The notes under the pieces: generated by a model
The model's database searches: none
Told to the model about the DNA's origin: nothing
Seen by the model: only the letters and a program-made list of their open reading frames with translations
From: Scalesia atractyloides
Taxonomy: Eukaryota; Streptophyta; Magnoliopsida; Asterales; Asteraceae
NCBI GenBank assembly: GCA_947069175.1
Contig: CAMTDV010000022.1
Coordinates: 38,731,027 to 38,795,026, forward strand
Length of the DNA stretch: 64,000 bases
Direction of reading: 5' to 3'
In this document: positions 19,950-31,565 of the stretch, in pieces
Layout of the letters: every line of letters begins with the position of its first letter
Position numbering within the stretch: position 1 is the first letter of the stretch
Translations under genes and position numbers: made by a program

Positions 19950-22621
19950 TGCAGCTTGATCTGCAGTCGGTTCAGTAGGTGCTTCACTTTGATTAAACAC
20001 AACTTCACTTGATTTTGGGTCCTCCATTGTGACTTCATATGTGGATGAAGTCAGAGGTGATGGAATTAACTTGAACATCTGAATCAAAGGATGGATCTTT
20101 GGGTTGAGGAGAGACAGATTGCGGCTCAGCAGACTTCTCAGCAGCTTTCTTCTTTCTAGATTTAGCCTTTTCTTTTTGTGTGTCTATTTTGAGCATAATC
20201 TCCATGATTTCTATCTTTCGTGCTCTAGCTCGCTCGACCGCTCGTTGAAAATACATGCCTTCCTCTAGGTATTCTTATCCTGCGCTGACGTGTATCTTGT
20301 TCCCATAAATACATCCACTGGATCCAGAATGCATATATCTTCGTTTGAGTTGGATCAGATGACTACTTCACCTGTTTTTCCATCATAGAACAATTTTTAA
20401 AATTGGTGAGAGTCACAGGTTGTTCTGGAGGAAGTTTCACCCTTGTCACCACTGTGGTTGGATTGATTACCCACGTCACTCTTCCTGTTCATGTGATTGG
20501 GTCTTTGGTTGTTTTTGATACACGTCTTCTTGGGCGTTGAGGTTTGAAGACCGTGAATCCACACACGCACTCTCTAAGAATTAATCTTACAAGGTCGCCA
20601 CCAATGCTACTGTTGGTAGGATTTATCATATTGTGCTTGCTCAACTATCGTATATCCCGTGTGGATAGACTCTGCATGTCATTTCCATTTTGAAAGTACT
20701 AGATTACACCTCCTCTTTTCTTCACAACAAACCACCCAGTCAGATTGCAATATTTCCAGCTGATGATTCGGTCAGTGACCTCTGTTTTCTCAACCTTTAT
20801 GACTTGATAGAAGTCTGGCATTTTTGCTCTTTCCTTCTTAAACCACTCAGGACTTTGAGGCTCAAACTTATCTCCTCTGTCAGTTTCATACATCACAACA
20901 TCCTTCAAACCCCACTCGAAGTATTTTTCTAGCATTTCAATCTAGTCAACCTCTTCCTCTTCACTATCTCCATCAATATTTACATCAACAGCAAAATCGA
21001 GTCGTTTCTTTTTCTTTTATGCTATTTCAGCCTTGCGTTTCTCTTCCCTTTCTCTGAAACTGTCAAAATTAAGGATATCTTCACTTGTGTATTTTGGTTC
21101 TCGATTTGCTGAAGATACTGATCTTGCACCATCTCGTGCAATTTCTCCATTCCCTCTTGTTGAAACTTTATGAACTCAGTTTGTTTAGACACGTAGTTGT
21201 GCAATTCCTTTGTTTTTTTTCTTTGTTCCTTTAGCTTCTCTCTGAGCACGTGTGTGTCCTTAACCTGATTCTTCAAAAGACAAAACTCCTTAGCAGGAAA
21301 CTTTTCGATTTTTTTACAGACGATTGTAAAGCTCTTGGAATAGAAGGGGTCTTGCTGGAACTAGTTGTGGTGGTACTTGAGTGCTTGGGGTCGGTTTAGG
21401 GGGAGCATCTTTGGAAGATCCCTCTCCAGTTTTTCTTTTCTTGTGTGCATAGGATTTGCTTGGAGTATCTTCTATAGGATCAGCGATTAGGCTTTCAACG
21501 AACTGATCCAATTGTTCCTGCTCTGGTGTCACCACCGCATGTGTTTTTGACTTAGTCATTTCTCTCCTTTAGCCTTCTTTCTCTTTTCTCGGCTTCTTTG
21601 ACTGCATGATTGGCTTGCATTTATTCGATTGCTTCTTGAGTTAAGCTAGCTCGTATGCTGTCACCCATAGTCCTCTCGGGTTTGAGGAATCTTTCTTGCT
21701 CTTCTTCTTAGAAGGTTCTCCTTCTACTATTTCTTCCTTTTATCTTTCCGTTTGCGTACTAGCGGTGTTTTCCCTTCAACTTCGGCTTCTTCCTCTTCAG
21801 CAGCATGTTTTTCTTGTCTTTCTCGTTCTTGCTTTACACCCTCTCGGTATTTGTTATATGCAATTAGAACGAGTGGAAGTCTTTCTTTTCTGTACAACCA
21901 GTGATGTAACATGACCCACTGCTATGTCTTCAGCTCGGTAAGTTGTCTACCTTTAGCCAACTGAAATTTGTACAGATTTCCGTCATGAGGCAGGTTCATG
22001 TGCTGATCGTCGATAAGCAGTTGTACGAATCTTGGATACATGGCCCATTCACCTTTGTTTACATTGTCGACCATGCAGTAGAAGATTAGGCTAGAGATGT
22101 TGAATGGCTGGTTGGTACACAGATTTAGCATTGCCGCTGACCATTCCAGATTGAGACCGTCGTACCCACCTTTTCTGTGACAGATGCTCATGCAAAATGT
22201 GTGTAAGATGAATCTCAAATCTTTTGTTAGACCAGTCTTCTGTATCTCGTTCTTTCCTCGAAAATCACCGACATAGTTCATCCCACAGAATCCTTCTAGC
22301 ACTACCTCTTTACTCAGCTTCATTGGGTCACTTGACCCTCTCCGAGGCTGAGAACTTTTGTATTCGTTCTTCTGTCACCTTTATTTCTTTATTTCGTATC
22401 GTCACTGTGATATGCTTGACTTAATTTATCGTTTTCACTTTTGTTGTTCTCAAGAATTTTTCTATGTGAATGCATTAGATCTTCGGATTTGCTTGAACAA
22501 CGTAACTAATCTTACTTCTGGACAACCAGTCAATTACATCTTCAAAGTGTGGCTCTAGAGGAGCTAGTGTAATAGACTGATTGTGCTTTCTCGTACCATT
22601 CGAAATCATCTGTTGAGCCAT
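19950..22621 (-). pseudogene. Copia A' extra ORF (post-pol)
   Basis: The minus-strand ATG at 22621 begins MAQQMISNGTRKHNQS, then a stop after QANPKI. In shifted frames it continues IRNKEIKVTEERIQKF, MKLSKEVVLEGFCGMNYVG (21922-22323) with HTFCMSICHRKGG and AMYPRFVQLLIDDQ. A charged region (KRKTGEGSSKD) and a coiled coil follow (21022-21276, LREKLKEQRKKTKELHNYV), then WFKKERAKMPDFYQVIKVEK (20699-20935) and a Lys-rich tail. It lies between pol and 3' LTR. Copia B carries a relative at 43620-45962 with the same KEIKV-E and YP-FVQ--ID blocks. I do not recognise a characterised domain. Position and coiled coil resemble env-like ORFs of Sireviruses, but I see no clear membrane helix. Confidence 0.7.
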
Positions 22622-23394
22622 TATGAGAACATGGAAATAGGTCAAGTGAGATCCGGGTTTCGAAGTACAACGGTTGATTAGTTAGGATTTATACAGGGCA
22701 TTTATACAAATAAAACAAAACTGTACAAAAGTATTTATAAAAATATTTTCATAAATAAAATAAAAAAAAAATAAACAAAAAAAAAAAGAAAAGTAAACAA
22801 TATTTAACATAAATACTATATTTACGTTGGTATTCTGCTGTTAAATGCGCCGGTAACACAAGTTATATACACTAGGCATTAGACACATATATGCTAAACA
22901 AAATGATACATACAATGGTTATAACTTATTTACGCTGATAACAGGTAGCACATTTAAGTTTTGTTTTGAGACAATAGTCAGCGTAGATGTTCATCTTTTG
23001 CTGAATGACCGGCATATTAGTCAACTATGCCGGTTGCTCGAACTCGCGTTCAAGACTTAAATCAGCTACCCGTTGATCAGTGAGTATTACATTGCCTTCA
23101 ACATTAATACACCATATTCAAATTAAATGTGCTGGATTCAAAAATTTCTTATAAACCCTTTCAAAAACCCAAAAACCCAATTCCTCAATGTCATTGTTTG
23201 TCTTTGTTTACTACATGGTTTATGAGGTTTAATCATATAACATACAATCCTTAAACACGATAAACAAACCGTATTCGATATCAAACAATGAGCTAACCAA
23301 TTCTGAGATTGTGATTGAATTGCTTGTTTGGTGTTTTTAGAGTGAAAGAGGTAAAGCGTATGAAATAGTTAAAGATGAAAAGAAATTTGAAAAA
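22622..23394 (-). other. Leader of the A' extra ORF with ACGCTG repeats
   Basis: Non-coding. An A-rich stretch (22730-22800 on the plus strand), then degenerate copies of the aaatacgctg motif (22830, 22934, 22980, 23132) like those in copia A's gag leader. Near 23150-23185 the text aaaccctttcaaaaaccc resembles 19160-19200 of the gag leader. No PBS or LTR edge found. Confidence 0.6.
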
Positions 23395-23441
23395 ATATAT
23401 TATACACATATACTGCCAGCGTATTTATTAAATACAGTGGC
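23395..23441 (-). promoter_or_regulatory. Candidate internal promoter of the extra ORF
   Basis: A TATA-like tract atatattatacacatata (23395-23412) and a palindrome at 23415-23441 (arms GCCAGCGTATTTA / TTAAATACAGTGGC). This repeats the LTR arrangement at 19698-19744, with the palindrome core gtatttattaaatac shared exactly. About 780 bp upstream of the ORF ATG. Confidence 0.5.
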
Positions 23442-23664
23442 TATATAATTGACCGGTTAGTTGTTTTGTAAGGTTTCTTCAAAGTTAAGAAGTCCAAACC
23501 AAATACGCTCGAAAATCTTAAACTTTCTCAAAAAACATGCCCTTTTTAGCTAAGAATAGTGCAAAAACCGAAAATTCGTTTAGGAAATCTAAGTTTTGCA
23601 ATTTGGACACCGAAATTCATTTTTAGAGCCACGAAACTTCCTTTTTCACATTTTTCTGTTAATT

Positions 23665-24525
23665 GGAACTCCATGACTTTCCTACCAAACTTAACTTAAG
23701 CACTGCTTATCATCCTTAGACGGATGAACAATCTGAAAGGAGGATCCAAACATTGGAGGATATGCTTAGAGCTTGTGTGACCGACTTTGGTAGTAGTTGG
23801 GATTCGCATCTACCTTTGATAAAATTCTCCTACAACAATAGTTATCACTCCAGCATTAACACGGCTCCTTTCAAAGCTCTCTACGGTCGAAAATGTCGTT
23901 CACCTGTCTGCTGGAATGAGGTTGGTGAAGCTCAACTCGCCGGACCAGAACTCATTCTAGAGACTATAAACAAAGTAAGAAAATATGCGATAACCTTTTG
24001 ATAGCTAGAAGCCGTCAAAAGAGTTGGATCAGCAATGCAAGCCCTTGGGATTCCAAGTTAGTGATCACGTCGTTTTAAGGGTATCCCCTTGGAAAGGTGT
24101 GATAAGAAATGGAAAGAAAGGATAACTTGCATCTCGATATGTGGGACCATTTAAGATCGTTGAGAGGATCAGAAAGGTGGCCTACAAACTTGAGCTACCT
24201 CTTGAGCTTGGGAATGTTCATCCAACTTTCCACGTCTCCAATTTTAAAAAGTGTTTGGTTGATAAAAACCTCCACATCCCTCTCAATGAAATTCGCATTG
24301 ACAACACAATGCACTTTGTCGAGAAACCTATCGAAATATTGGACTGTGAAGTCAAGAAATTCAAACGCAAACGCATACCGATTGTTAAAGTTCGCTAGGA
24401 GTCCAAAAGTGGGCCAGAGTTTACCTGGGAACGAGAGGATCAAATGAAGGTGAAATACCCACATCTTTTCTCACAAGTTTCCTCTAATTAAATTTCTGGA
24501 CAAAATTTCCTAAAGTAGGGGAGAC
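23665..24525 (+). pseudogene. Gypsy D 3' pol fragment (integrase end, chromodomain-like)
   Basis: Plus strand. It begins inside the integrase core at KLNLSTAYHP, with the catalytic Glu in EQSERRIQTLEDML, then FSYNNSYHSSINTAPFKALY, GRKCRSPVCW, GPFKIVERIRKVAYKLELP, VHPTFHVSNFKKCLVD and PIVKVR, a stop, then GPEFTWEREDQM to about 24490. Stops at 23999-24003 and 24396. Upstream pol is absent, so the element is truncated at about 23665. The 3' end runs into a polypurine tract and LTR. Confidence 0.85.
24512..24525 (+). promoter_or_regulatory. Polypurine tract, gypsy D
   Basis: aaagtaggggagac directly before the LTR start TGTGACATAT. Confidence 0.8.
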
Positions 24526-25061
24526 TGTGACATATGTACATTTTTAGTCATTTAACAATTCCGGAACATTTTCGTATTTAATAAAATCTTGTGTTTTATT
24601 TAGGAGAATGTATATTTATCAATCATTATACAATCCCGGACATTTTTATTCAATAAAATCTTGCATTTTATTGGTAAGAATTCAAAAATGTCAATCATTG
24701 CATAAATTCGGTCATTTTCTGTTCGATAAAGTTTTATACCTTATTTACAAAACGTGTAACCGTACAATCGAGCGAACCGACATCCACGACATTTCTTGAC
24801 AAAATCCAAGTTACACATGCCTTAACGCCTTTGTATAACCTATATATTAGGTTAAGAGGGGTTAAAAATGACAAAACACGACAATATAAGTCCAGGGGCC
24901 AAAATTGTCAAAAAAGTTTGCTTCATCACAAAGTTTGGCCACCTATCTCCAATTTTTGACACCTTGTACTCATTTTGCCACACTTAATTTGGTGTTAACA
25001 TATGTTAGGACACTAATCCCACTTGGTAACACTTTTCATCACCTCCTTGATCCTAAAACAC

Positions 25062-25069
25062 TATAAATA
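25062..25069 (+). promoter_or_regulatory. TATA box in gypsy D LTR
   Basis: tataaata about 540 bp into the LTR, followed by a non-coding leader. The inverted copy has tatacata at the same place (near 56871-56880), a likely inactivating change. Confidence 0.5.
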
Positions 25070-26289
25070 CCCTTTGATTCATCCATTTTTTACACCACTT
25101 GAAAACACTTCAAAGCAAATTGTGAAATTTTCTTTCTATCCTTCTTGGAGCTTGTTTCCAGCCTTTGGAAGCCTCTTATATTGAGTTCTGAAAGTTTTTT
25201 CAACACAATTAAGTACCTTCCTAGTTCTTTCATTATTTTAGCTATTTTGAGCTGAAAGTCAAACAATTTGGCTTCCTGTTTGACTTTCGATTCTGACCAT
25301 TTTGGTCAAGTCAAAGTTCAAATTGAACTTTTCAACGTGATCGTAATCATGAAGGTATTAGTCCCTTGCGATTGCACCTTCTGATTACCACGTTTAGTAG
25401 GCGAGATGACGAGTCAAAGTTTTACAAGTTAAAAGTAAAAAAGTGTATAAAAGTGCATTACAACGAAAACGTTTTTTGGGTATTCAAACTCAAGGTTTTG
25501 ACACCAAATTAGTTTTATAACATTATTTGACATGCTCAAACATGTCTAACTTGTCATTTCTAGTTTGGTGCTTATTTCTTAGTCGTAAGTCGAGCGGTTT
25601 TACTACCGCTTTGACTTTCGAATCTGACCCATTTGGTCAATCTTAGGATTTGACCAAGCGCATTTTTATGACCATAGTAATTTAGGGAATAACCCTATGA
25701 GGTTATAACTTATAGTCATATAGTTTGGTTAGTTATATGATGAGTCGATTTTATGTACTTTTAAAATGCCGAAAACACCCTTTTGGCACATAAAATGGTT
25801 TTAAACATGTAAGACCATAATTTTGACATCTAAGTTGATATTATAACATAATCAAACTTGTTTTGACATATAAGACTCATCATAGGACTTATTTAACTAT
25901 CCAAACCCATAGTTACGCCTGCAACCCGTTAAAGTGGTGTAAACCGTTTTATTAATTCGTAACGGGTCAAAGCACTTAGAAACTCTTCCAAATCAGAATT
26001 AAGGTATTATAAATGATTTGTATGAGTCCCAACAATCGTTTGGTTTATAAGACCTCATTCTATCAATCCTTCGATAAAGTCTCGACACACTAACATAGTG
26101 TTCCGATACATTAGGACACACTTGAACTCTTAAATCATTTGTTTGATCATTTGAACAAGACATTTACGCTATCCTAAGTGAGTACATAACCCCCTCTTTT
26201 ACATTTTTAATTTTTTTGGGGAGATTCATATGTGCCTATCACTACTTTCTTGTTTTCATGGCATGATACACGTTTTGCTTATCTAGTAC

Positions 26290-26405
26290 ATATAGTACAT
26301 GATCAAAGACCTTTTTACTTCGTATGTTGACTTAGCATACCTAGTACATGATTTCAAAGACATTTTTGCTTGGTATATTGTCTTAGTATGCCAATTACAT
26401 GATTT
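26290..26405 (+). repeat. 51-bp tandem repeat in gypsy D LTR (short array)
   Basis: Two to three degenerate units of the type tagtacatgatttcaaagac...; the inverted LTR copy holds about six units at 55351-55676. Confidence 0.75.
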
Positions 26406-27570
26406 CAAAACATTTTCATGACATGCTTACATTGTTCAAGACATGTTGGTGCGTTGAATATACAATGATACATTCATTAACTTTGATCACATTGACCCGT
26501 GGTATGTAATGGTACCATAGGATTGACAATCCCGTTCCCGCTTCCTAGGTTTGTTTAGAAGTGACTTTAGGGAATTACAGAATCCGATGAACATTTGATA
26601 AACTTTGTCTTTTTGAAGGTTTATCCGACAGTCAACAAGGCTTGAATGTATTCGCCAACAATCCATATATATATGTGTCTACACAATAAAAGCAATTGAT
26701 TTATAAGACAAGAGTTTTTGTTTAAACAAGACCTTTGTTTATTCAAAACACCTGTTTTATACAAGCATTTTGACAAGACAAGACATTTTGGTTATTTTAT
26801 ACAAGACATTTATTTTATGGTTTAAACAAGACTTTTGTTTGCCCTACAAGACATTAGTTTATACATAGACATTCGTTAATAAAAACATTTGGTTTATACA
26901 TGGCATTGGTATACACATGACATTGGTTTAAACAAGACATCTCAATTGTTGGTTCATGGTAAGTGATTTAAATGACGAGACATGTGTAATGTGATAAAAT
27001 CATGGTGGATACGCCACTGGTACTTCCTATATATAAGTGCTTTCATTATATTACATAACGTAGCGTTATCTAGACCACTTCAAACAAAATACAAGACATG
27101 ACATATTTTATACAAGGCATGAGTTATTTTGGTTATTAAGTTAACCATGCATCATTTCTTTTAAATCATTTGATTTTCATATGATTTCATAAAGAAACAT
27201 TTTTGTAAAGGATCATGGCTACTTTTGTAATAGTTGAACAATTCTTTTAACTTTCAAAGCCATGAATCTTCATCACAAAACCTATGTTACTCACAAGCAT
27301 TTTTATGCTGACGTTTTATTTTCACATATGTTTCAGGAGATAATGTTTGACTTTGAGCATGCTTCACATAGCGCGGGCTTGGGCCTTAGTGACTTTAAAA
27401 TTTCCAAGATAATTGTTATGTTTTTGATTTCATTCTCCCAAGACAATGTAAACAACTAAATTCGATAATACAAAAATTTATATACCATGTGTTGTGAAAC
27501 AATAGTTCTGTGACATGACACCCCGACGTTTCTGCCGCGGTTTGTTGTTTTACGTGGTCGGGGTGTTACA

Positions 27571-28080
27571 AGGTATCCCTATGATTGGAGGATCTTTTGG
27601 AGTAGCCCAGCGGTGGACGCCACTGTTGTCATGACTCGACCTTTAGAGCCATTGGTAGTCCCACCCATCGCTACTCTTGAGCCTACATCTGAGATCCCTC
27701 CACCAGTCATATCAGAGTCGTCCATTGCGTAGTCCGAGTCACGAGTCTCTACTACACCTTTATTAGTCTACACTCATCGTAGGAAGAGAACTCGACCCGC
27801 TAGAGACATTGCATTGACTTCCAGAGCTGCTACTAAGTCTTCTTTGAAGAAGCAGAAAGGAGTTTGGGTCGACCGATGCTCTCACTATGATCGTCAGATC
27901 GCCACTTTACGCGAAGACTTAGGGACGACCAAGGGCAAGATGAAGGATCTTGAAGGTCAGATGCAATGGTATGATGAGATTCAGGATTTGGATGACAGTG
28001 CTAGGTATCAGATGCACTGGAGGATTGTGGAGCTCGAGGAGCTAGTTAGGAAAACCTATTTAGGATTATATGCCAATTAG
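27571..28080 (+). pseudogene. Gypsy E upstream ORF with coiled coil (5'-truncated)
   Basis: Plus strand, open from the junction: WRIFWSSPAVDATVVMTRPL, a Pro-rich stretch, a TAG near 27740, then KRTRPARDIALTSRAATKSS and a heptad-rich end HYDRQIATLREDLGTTKGKM, IVELEELVRKTYLGLYAN. It resembles gypsy A's 7932-8586 ORF in position, acidic/Pro-rich start and coiled coil, though the sequences are diverged. Role unknown. The start is lost at the junction with D's LTR. Confidence 0.65.
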
Positions 28081-28339
28081 ATATTTTGGGTGGAAGTTCG
28101 GTGAACTTGTTGATGGTGTTTGATTCTATTCGCACCAAATTTTGTTAGTCTTTTGAACTACAAACAAGCTATGTAATTTCAAGGATAAAATATCAATATA
28201 AAGGGTTTTTGGTTAAATTTTTCTCATTGTTATATAGTTGCGTTTACAAGCATATTGTTTAATTCACTAGCATTCAATGACAGAATTATTTAATATTGTC
28301 TTACGTTGTCATTATTGTTACAATAATAGAAACGTCAAT
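28081..28339 (+). other. Spacer between coiled-coil ORF and gag (gypsy E)
   Basis: 259 bp, AT-rich, non-coding, ending near ataatagaaacgtcaat before the gag ATG; matches the spacer of gypsy A in length and place. Confidence 0.6.
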
Positions 28340-28805
28340 ATGCCACCAAAAGCGAGACAGGGTCCGCTACTGAGGGTATTGGATTACCTACCACACCTGA
28401 GGAGTTGGTGTAACTAATTGCTCAACACATTAACACTTCTTTAGAACAGCGCGAAGCTAACCAAACTATAGGGCAAGGACGTGGACACGGTACTAATGTG
28501 CATGGTTTCGGTGAAGTGCCGATTAGAAACCCTCTAGGTAGAATAATGATTGGAAAAGTTTTAGTAGTTTCCTGTGTTATGTTATAATTTAAGAGTAATC
28601 TTGATATTTCATTAACCTTGTGAATAGTGCATGGATGTACGTACAAAACATTCAAGGGTTGTAACCCAAGATCATGTACTAGAGCTGAAGGACCCCTTGA
28701 TATTGTTAGATGGATTGTCAAGATGGAGTATGTGATAGCAATCAACGGTTGTGCAACTGATCAGAGGGTTAGGTATGTTTCATGTTCATTTCTTGACGAA
28801 GCTTT
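28340..28805 (+). pseudogene. Gypsy E gag N-terminal part
   Basis: The ATG at 28340 starts MPPKARQG. An early frameshift gives PEELVQLIAQHINTSLEQRE and VPIRNPLGRIMIG. After a disrupted patch (28550-28625), TYKTFKGCNPRSCTRAEGPL, DIVRWIVKMEYVIAI and VRYVSCSFLDEALSLL follow to the copia C insertion. This is the gypsy gag capsid (Retrotrans_gag family). It resumes at 38002 after the insertion, in frame with the same domain. Confidence 0.8.
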
Positions 28806-28810
28806 ATCCT
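28806..28810. repeat. Target-site duplication atcct, left copy (copia C)
   Basis: atcct immediately before the copia C LTR; repeated at 37997-38001. Confidence 0.93.
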
Positions 28811-29023
28811 TGTTGGTGCATATTTATGACAACAACTTAGATTTGTTCTTTGGATATCTTGTAATTAGTAAAACGATAAACAGTTAGCAGATTTAGTATT
28901 TTAGCAGTTGATTATAAGTGATTGGGCTAAACCAGACACATTATAGGGAGTGGTAGGCGAATTGGGCCTAGACCAATTTGCAGCCTATGTAGTGAAACCC
29001 TAGCCTAGTTGCAAACTTGTCTC

Positions 29024-29031
29024 TATATAAA
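29024..29031 (+). promoter_or_regulatory. TATA box of copia C LTR
   Basis: tatataaa inside ctctatataaagag; conserved in the 3' LTR at 37757-37764. Confidence 0.7.
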
Positions 29032-29136
29032 GAGAGTTTTGCATTATGGTTAAGGTTGCTCAGTTAATCACTTTAGAGAGAGTTTAGAGAGAATTCTTAT
29101 GATCTAGATTGATTGTAATCATTGTGATAAATAATC

Positions 29137-29142
29137 AATAAA
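29137..29142 (+). terminator. Polyadenylation signal in copia C LTR
   Basis: aataaa within aatcaataaagatcg, downstream of the TATA box as expected for R; the same bases stand in the 3' LTR. Confidence 0.55.
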
Positions 29143-29265
29143 GATCGCATTTATAGGGATTGTTGTTCTTATTCGTTTTCTGTGATAATCTGATCTAGAG
29201 GATTTCGCACTCTAGATTGGCTAGACGATTCTGTAAAGATCCATACGGATTAGGGGACCTACAAT

Positions 29266-29278
29266 TGGTATCAGAGCA
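29266..29278 (+). promoter_or_regulatory. Primer-binding site, copia C
   Basis: TGGTATCAGAGCA, a 12-base match to the initiator Met-tRNA 3' end complement, two bases after the LTR. Confidence 0.93.
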
Positions 29279-29939
29279 TTTGGCTCTTGTTTTGCTTGGT
29301 TCAGAATTGTTACAACAGAAAAAGTTGAAGTTTTGGACGTTTTTGATGGCTGGTTCGAAGTTTGAAGGCTATTCTAGGGTTTTTGCTGCTATTTCGGGTA
29401 AACAGCAAGGCATCTCGGATAGAAATCTTGCATTTCAGATCGAGGGTTGTATTTTGGATCATCAGAGTTGTATTTCGGATCATAAGAGAAGTATCTTGGA
29501 TTAGAAATTTGCATCTAAGATCAGAAAACTTGCATTTCAGATCAGAAAAAGTACATCTCTGATCATTGGTGTTGATCTCTAATTGTTCCGAATCACCATC
29601 TCGGATCACTGTTCCGAGTTTCCAACTCGGATTGTTAATTCGAGTTACTATTTCGAATTCGGTACTGTTCCGAGTTGAATTCAAGAAGGTGGAAAGTTAA
29701 CCAGCTGACGTAATCGGGATAAATGTTTTGCTACACATAATTTGATCCATAAACATTTTTGACAAACGACTGCACGGCTAGACTCGTGTGATTTTTAGGA
29801 CAAAAAAGGGCACGAAAATTTCCTAAAATCACTCTCAGGCATTATACATCATTGGATTCGTATCGTAGAGATGAGTCTAACAGCGTAATTTGGTGATCAC
29901 ACATTTCAGACAAATTTTTAACGATCCGGTTTGGTAAAA
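29279..29939 (+). other. Copia C leader with CATTTCGGATC repeats
   Basis: 660 bp before gag. Between about 29405 and 29680 a motif of the form cattTCGGATC / catctcggatc recurs more than ten times with drift. Copia B's leader has the same motif on its own coding strand. No credible ORF. Confidence 0.78.
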
Positions 29940-31565
29940 ATGTCGAATATGTCAAACTTGAACGAATTATTGAGAATGGAGCATGAGGCAGGCACGACTA
30001 ACAAACTGCCAAAGATGTTGAAGGTAGATAATTACCTTACATGGAAGGATAGGTTTCAGTCATTCATTGAATATCAGGACACACGGATGTGTATCTGTAT
30101 TCAAGTTGGGTATGCAAACCTAACTCATGACTTTGAAGGCAGACAACATGTCACTGCCTATGTGAACATGTCAGAGGCTGATAAGAGAATGTATAGAGTC
30201 TGAGAAGAAGGCCTTAGCTGCTATAAAGATGTCGTTACCTGATGGCATCCAACATACATTCAAGCGATATACCAGTTCGAAGGAGATGTGGGATGCTCAA
30301 GAGAAGAGGTATGAGGGCAATCCTGATGTGAAGAAAAACAAGGTTGACTTGCTGAAGAAACAATTTGCTATCTTTAAAGGCATGAGAAATGAGTCCCTTG
30401 AAGGTATTATCACGAGATATTATCATCTAGTGTCAGAAATGGACAATTTATGACATAGAGGGATACACAAACGTTTAGATAAACGATAAGTTGCTCGATG
30501 CTTTACCTGCCAAGTGGGCTAATTATACTCTTATGATAAGGGGTGAAGCTGACTATGGAGATAAAGACTTCGAAGAGGTTGTTGGGAAACTGAGAGTTTA
30601 TGAGCTCAACATGAAGAAGAAGGAAACTGGATATGATCAGGTTCAAGATCCGGGAATTTATAAAGGGCTTACATCTTCATGTTCCAACAATGCTTCAAGT
30701 GATTCTGCAACTGTATTTCTCTCATGTGAAAATGAGCAGATTGTGACAAATGCTGATGGTGAAGTATGTTTTGTAGCTGCTTCAGGAGGATCATCAGGGG
30801 CAAAGAGACAACAATCCAGCAATAATAACACAGTACAAGGTCTATGCCTCTGAGTGTCAAGGCTGTAAAGATCATCTGGCCTTGCTTGCTTCATTTGTTG
30901 CTTCGTAGGAGAACTACATACAGGGAAGAATATCTGATCCTGCTACTTTTGATGAAGATTATGATCAGATTGACCCTGATGACCTATAGGAGATGGATTT
31001 CAATGGCAGATGGCCGTGATCTCTAGAAGAGTGAAGAGGTTCATGAATAGGACGAGCAGAAAGTTTGTTGGAAAGAATGTGGGTTTTGACAAATCTAAAG
31101 TGAGGTGTTACAATTGTCAAAATTACGGACACTTCGCTAGAGAATGCCAATGACCTAAGACTGAATCTCGTTCGTAACTCATCTTTTCAAGATTTTCCTG
31201 GTCATGGTTCAAGCAACAGGAATGCATCAACTAATACTGGATCAAAGGTCTTGATCTCTACTGCCACACAAGCTTTCATGGCTGAGATAGCCCTAGTTGA
31301 TGATGCTGAAGTCAAGGCTGATGATGAGGTCGAACAAGAGACTGTAGCTGAAAAGGTTGAGGCTGATCAGACGACTCAAAACATGAAATCTGATGCAGAA
31401 CAGAATGCTGCAGATAGGAAGATGGCTGCAGACTTTGCTGCTTTCATGGCAGATCTAAGCAAATCAACAGGAGAGGTACATTCTAACTATGGTAGTTCTA
31501 TTTGCTTAAAATATCGTGAACTGCAAAGTGAAGTTGACACGTTAACAAATCAAAACGAAGTCTGG
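29940..31565 (+). pseudogene. Copia C gag
   Basis: The ATG at 29940 starts MSNMSNLNELLRMEHEAG, then KMLKVDNYLTWKDRFQSFIE, a stop near 30201, SSKEMWDAQEKRYEGNPD, IITRYYHLVSEMDNL, LLDALPAKWANYTLMIRG, then VRCYNCQNYGHFARECQ near 31105-31150, a perfect CX2CX4HX4C knuckle. The end is acidic (31251-31565). UBN2-type copia gag. Interrupted by several stops and two frameshifts. Confidence 0.85.

Larger units (their letters stand above)
19897..23664 (-). mobile_element. Copia A' 3' fragment (internal promoter, leader, extra ORF)
   Basis: In minus-strand order: promoter-like block (23441-23395), leader with ACGCTG repeats, extra ORF (22621 to about 19950), polypurine tract, shared LTR. gag and pol are missing because the sequence is cut at about 23664, where plus-strand gypsy D pol begins. 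It is a head-to-tail neighbour of copia A sharing one LTR. Confidence 0.72.
24526..27570 (+). repeat. Gypsy D 3' LTR
   Basis: 3045 bp, TGTGACATAT to GGGTGTTACA. It contains a TATA box tataaata at 25062-25069, about 2.5 units of a 51-bp tandem repeat (26290-26405) and a region of repeated tacaagacatt (26700-26940). An inverted copy of the same LTR lies at 42171-57423. It ends exactly where gypsy E coding starts; no PBS follows. Confidence 0.88.
28811..29263 (+). repeat. Copia C 5' LTR
   Basis: 453 bp, TGTTGGTGCA to GGGACCTACA. TATA box tatataaa at 29024-29031 and polyadenylation signal aataaa at 29137-29142, about 110 bp apart. Confidence 0.95.

Noticed and set aside
19950..22621. The extra ORF as a captured host gene
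   Set aside because: A related ORF sits at the same place in copia B, and no introns or host domain are recognisable, so it looks like a resident element gene.
23260..23530. A second full copia LTR upstream of the A' extra ORF
   Set aside because: TATA and palindrome match the LTR, but I find no TG..CA ends, no PBS and no target duplication, so an internal promoter fits better.
24526..27570. The D LTR as 5' LTR of gypsy E
   Set aside because: A polypurine tract and D pol precede it (so it is a 3' LTR), no PBS follows (only a weak ggtatc), and E's own LTR at 42053 starts with a different sequence after TGTGACA.
28550..28626. Small intron in gypsy E gag (gt...ag)
   Set aside because: The frame break here could be spliced out on paper, but gypsy A gag gives no parallel and simple decay explains it equally well.
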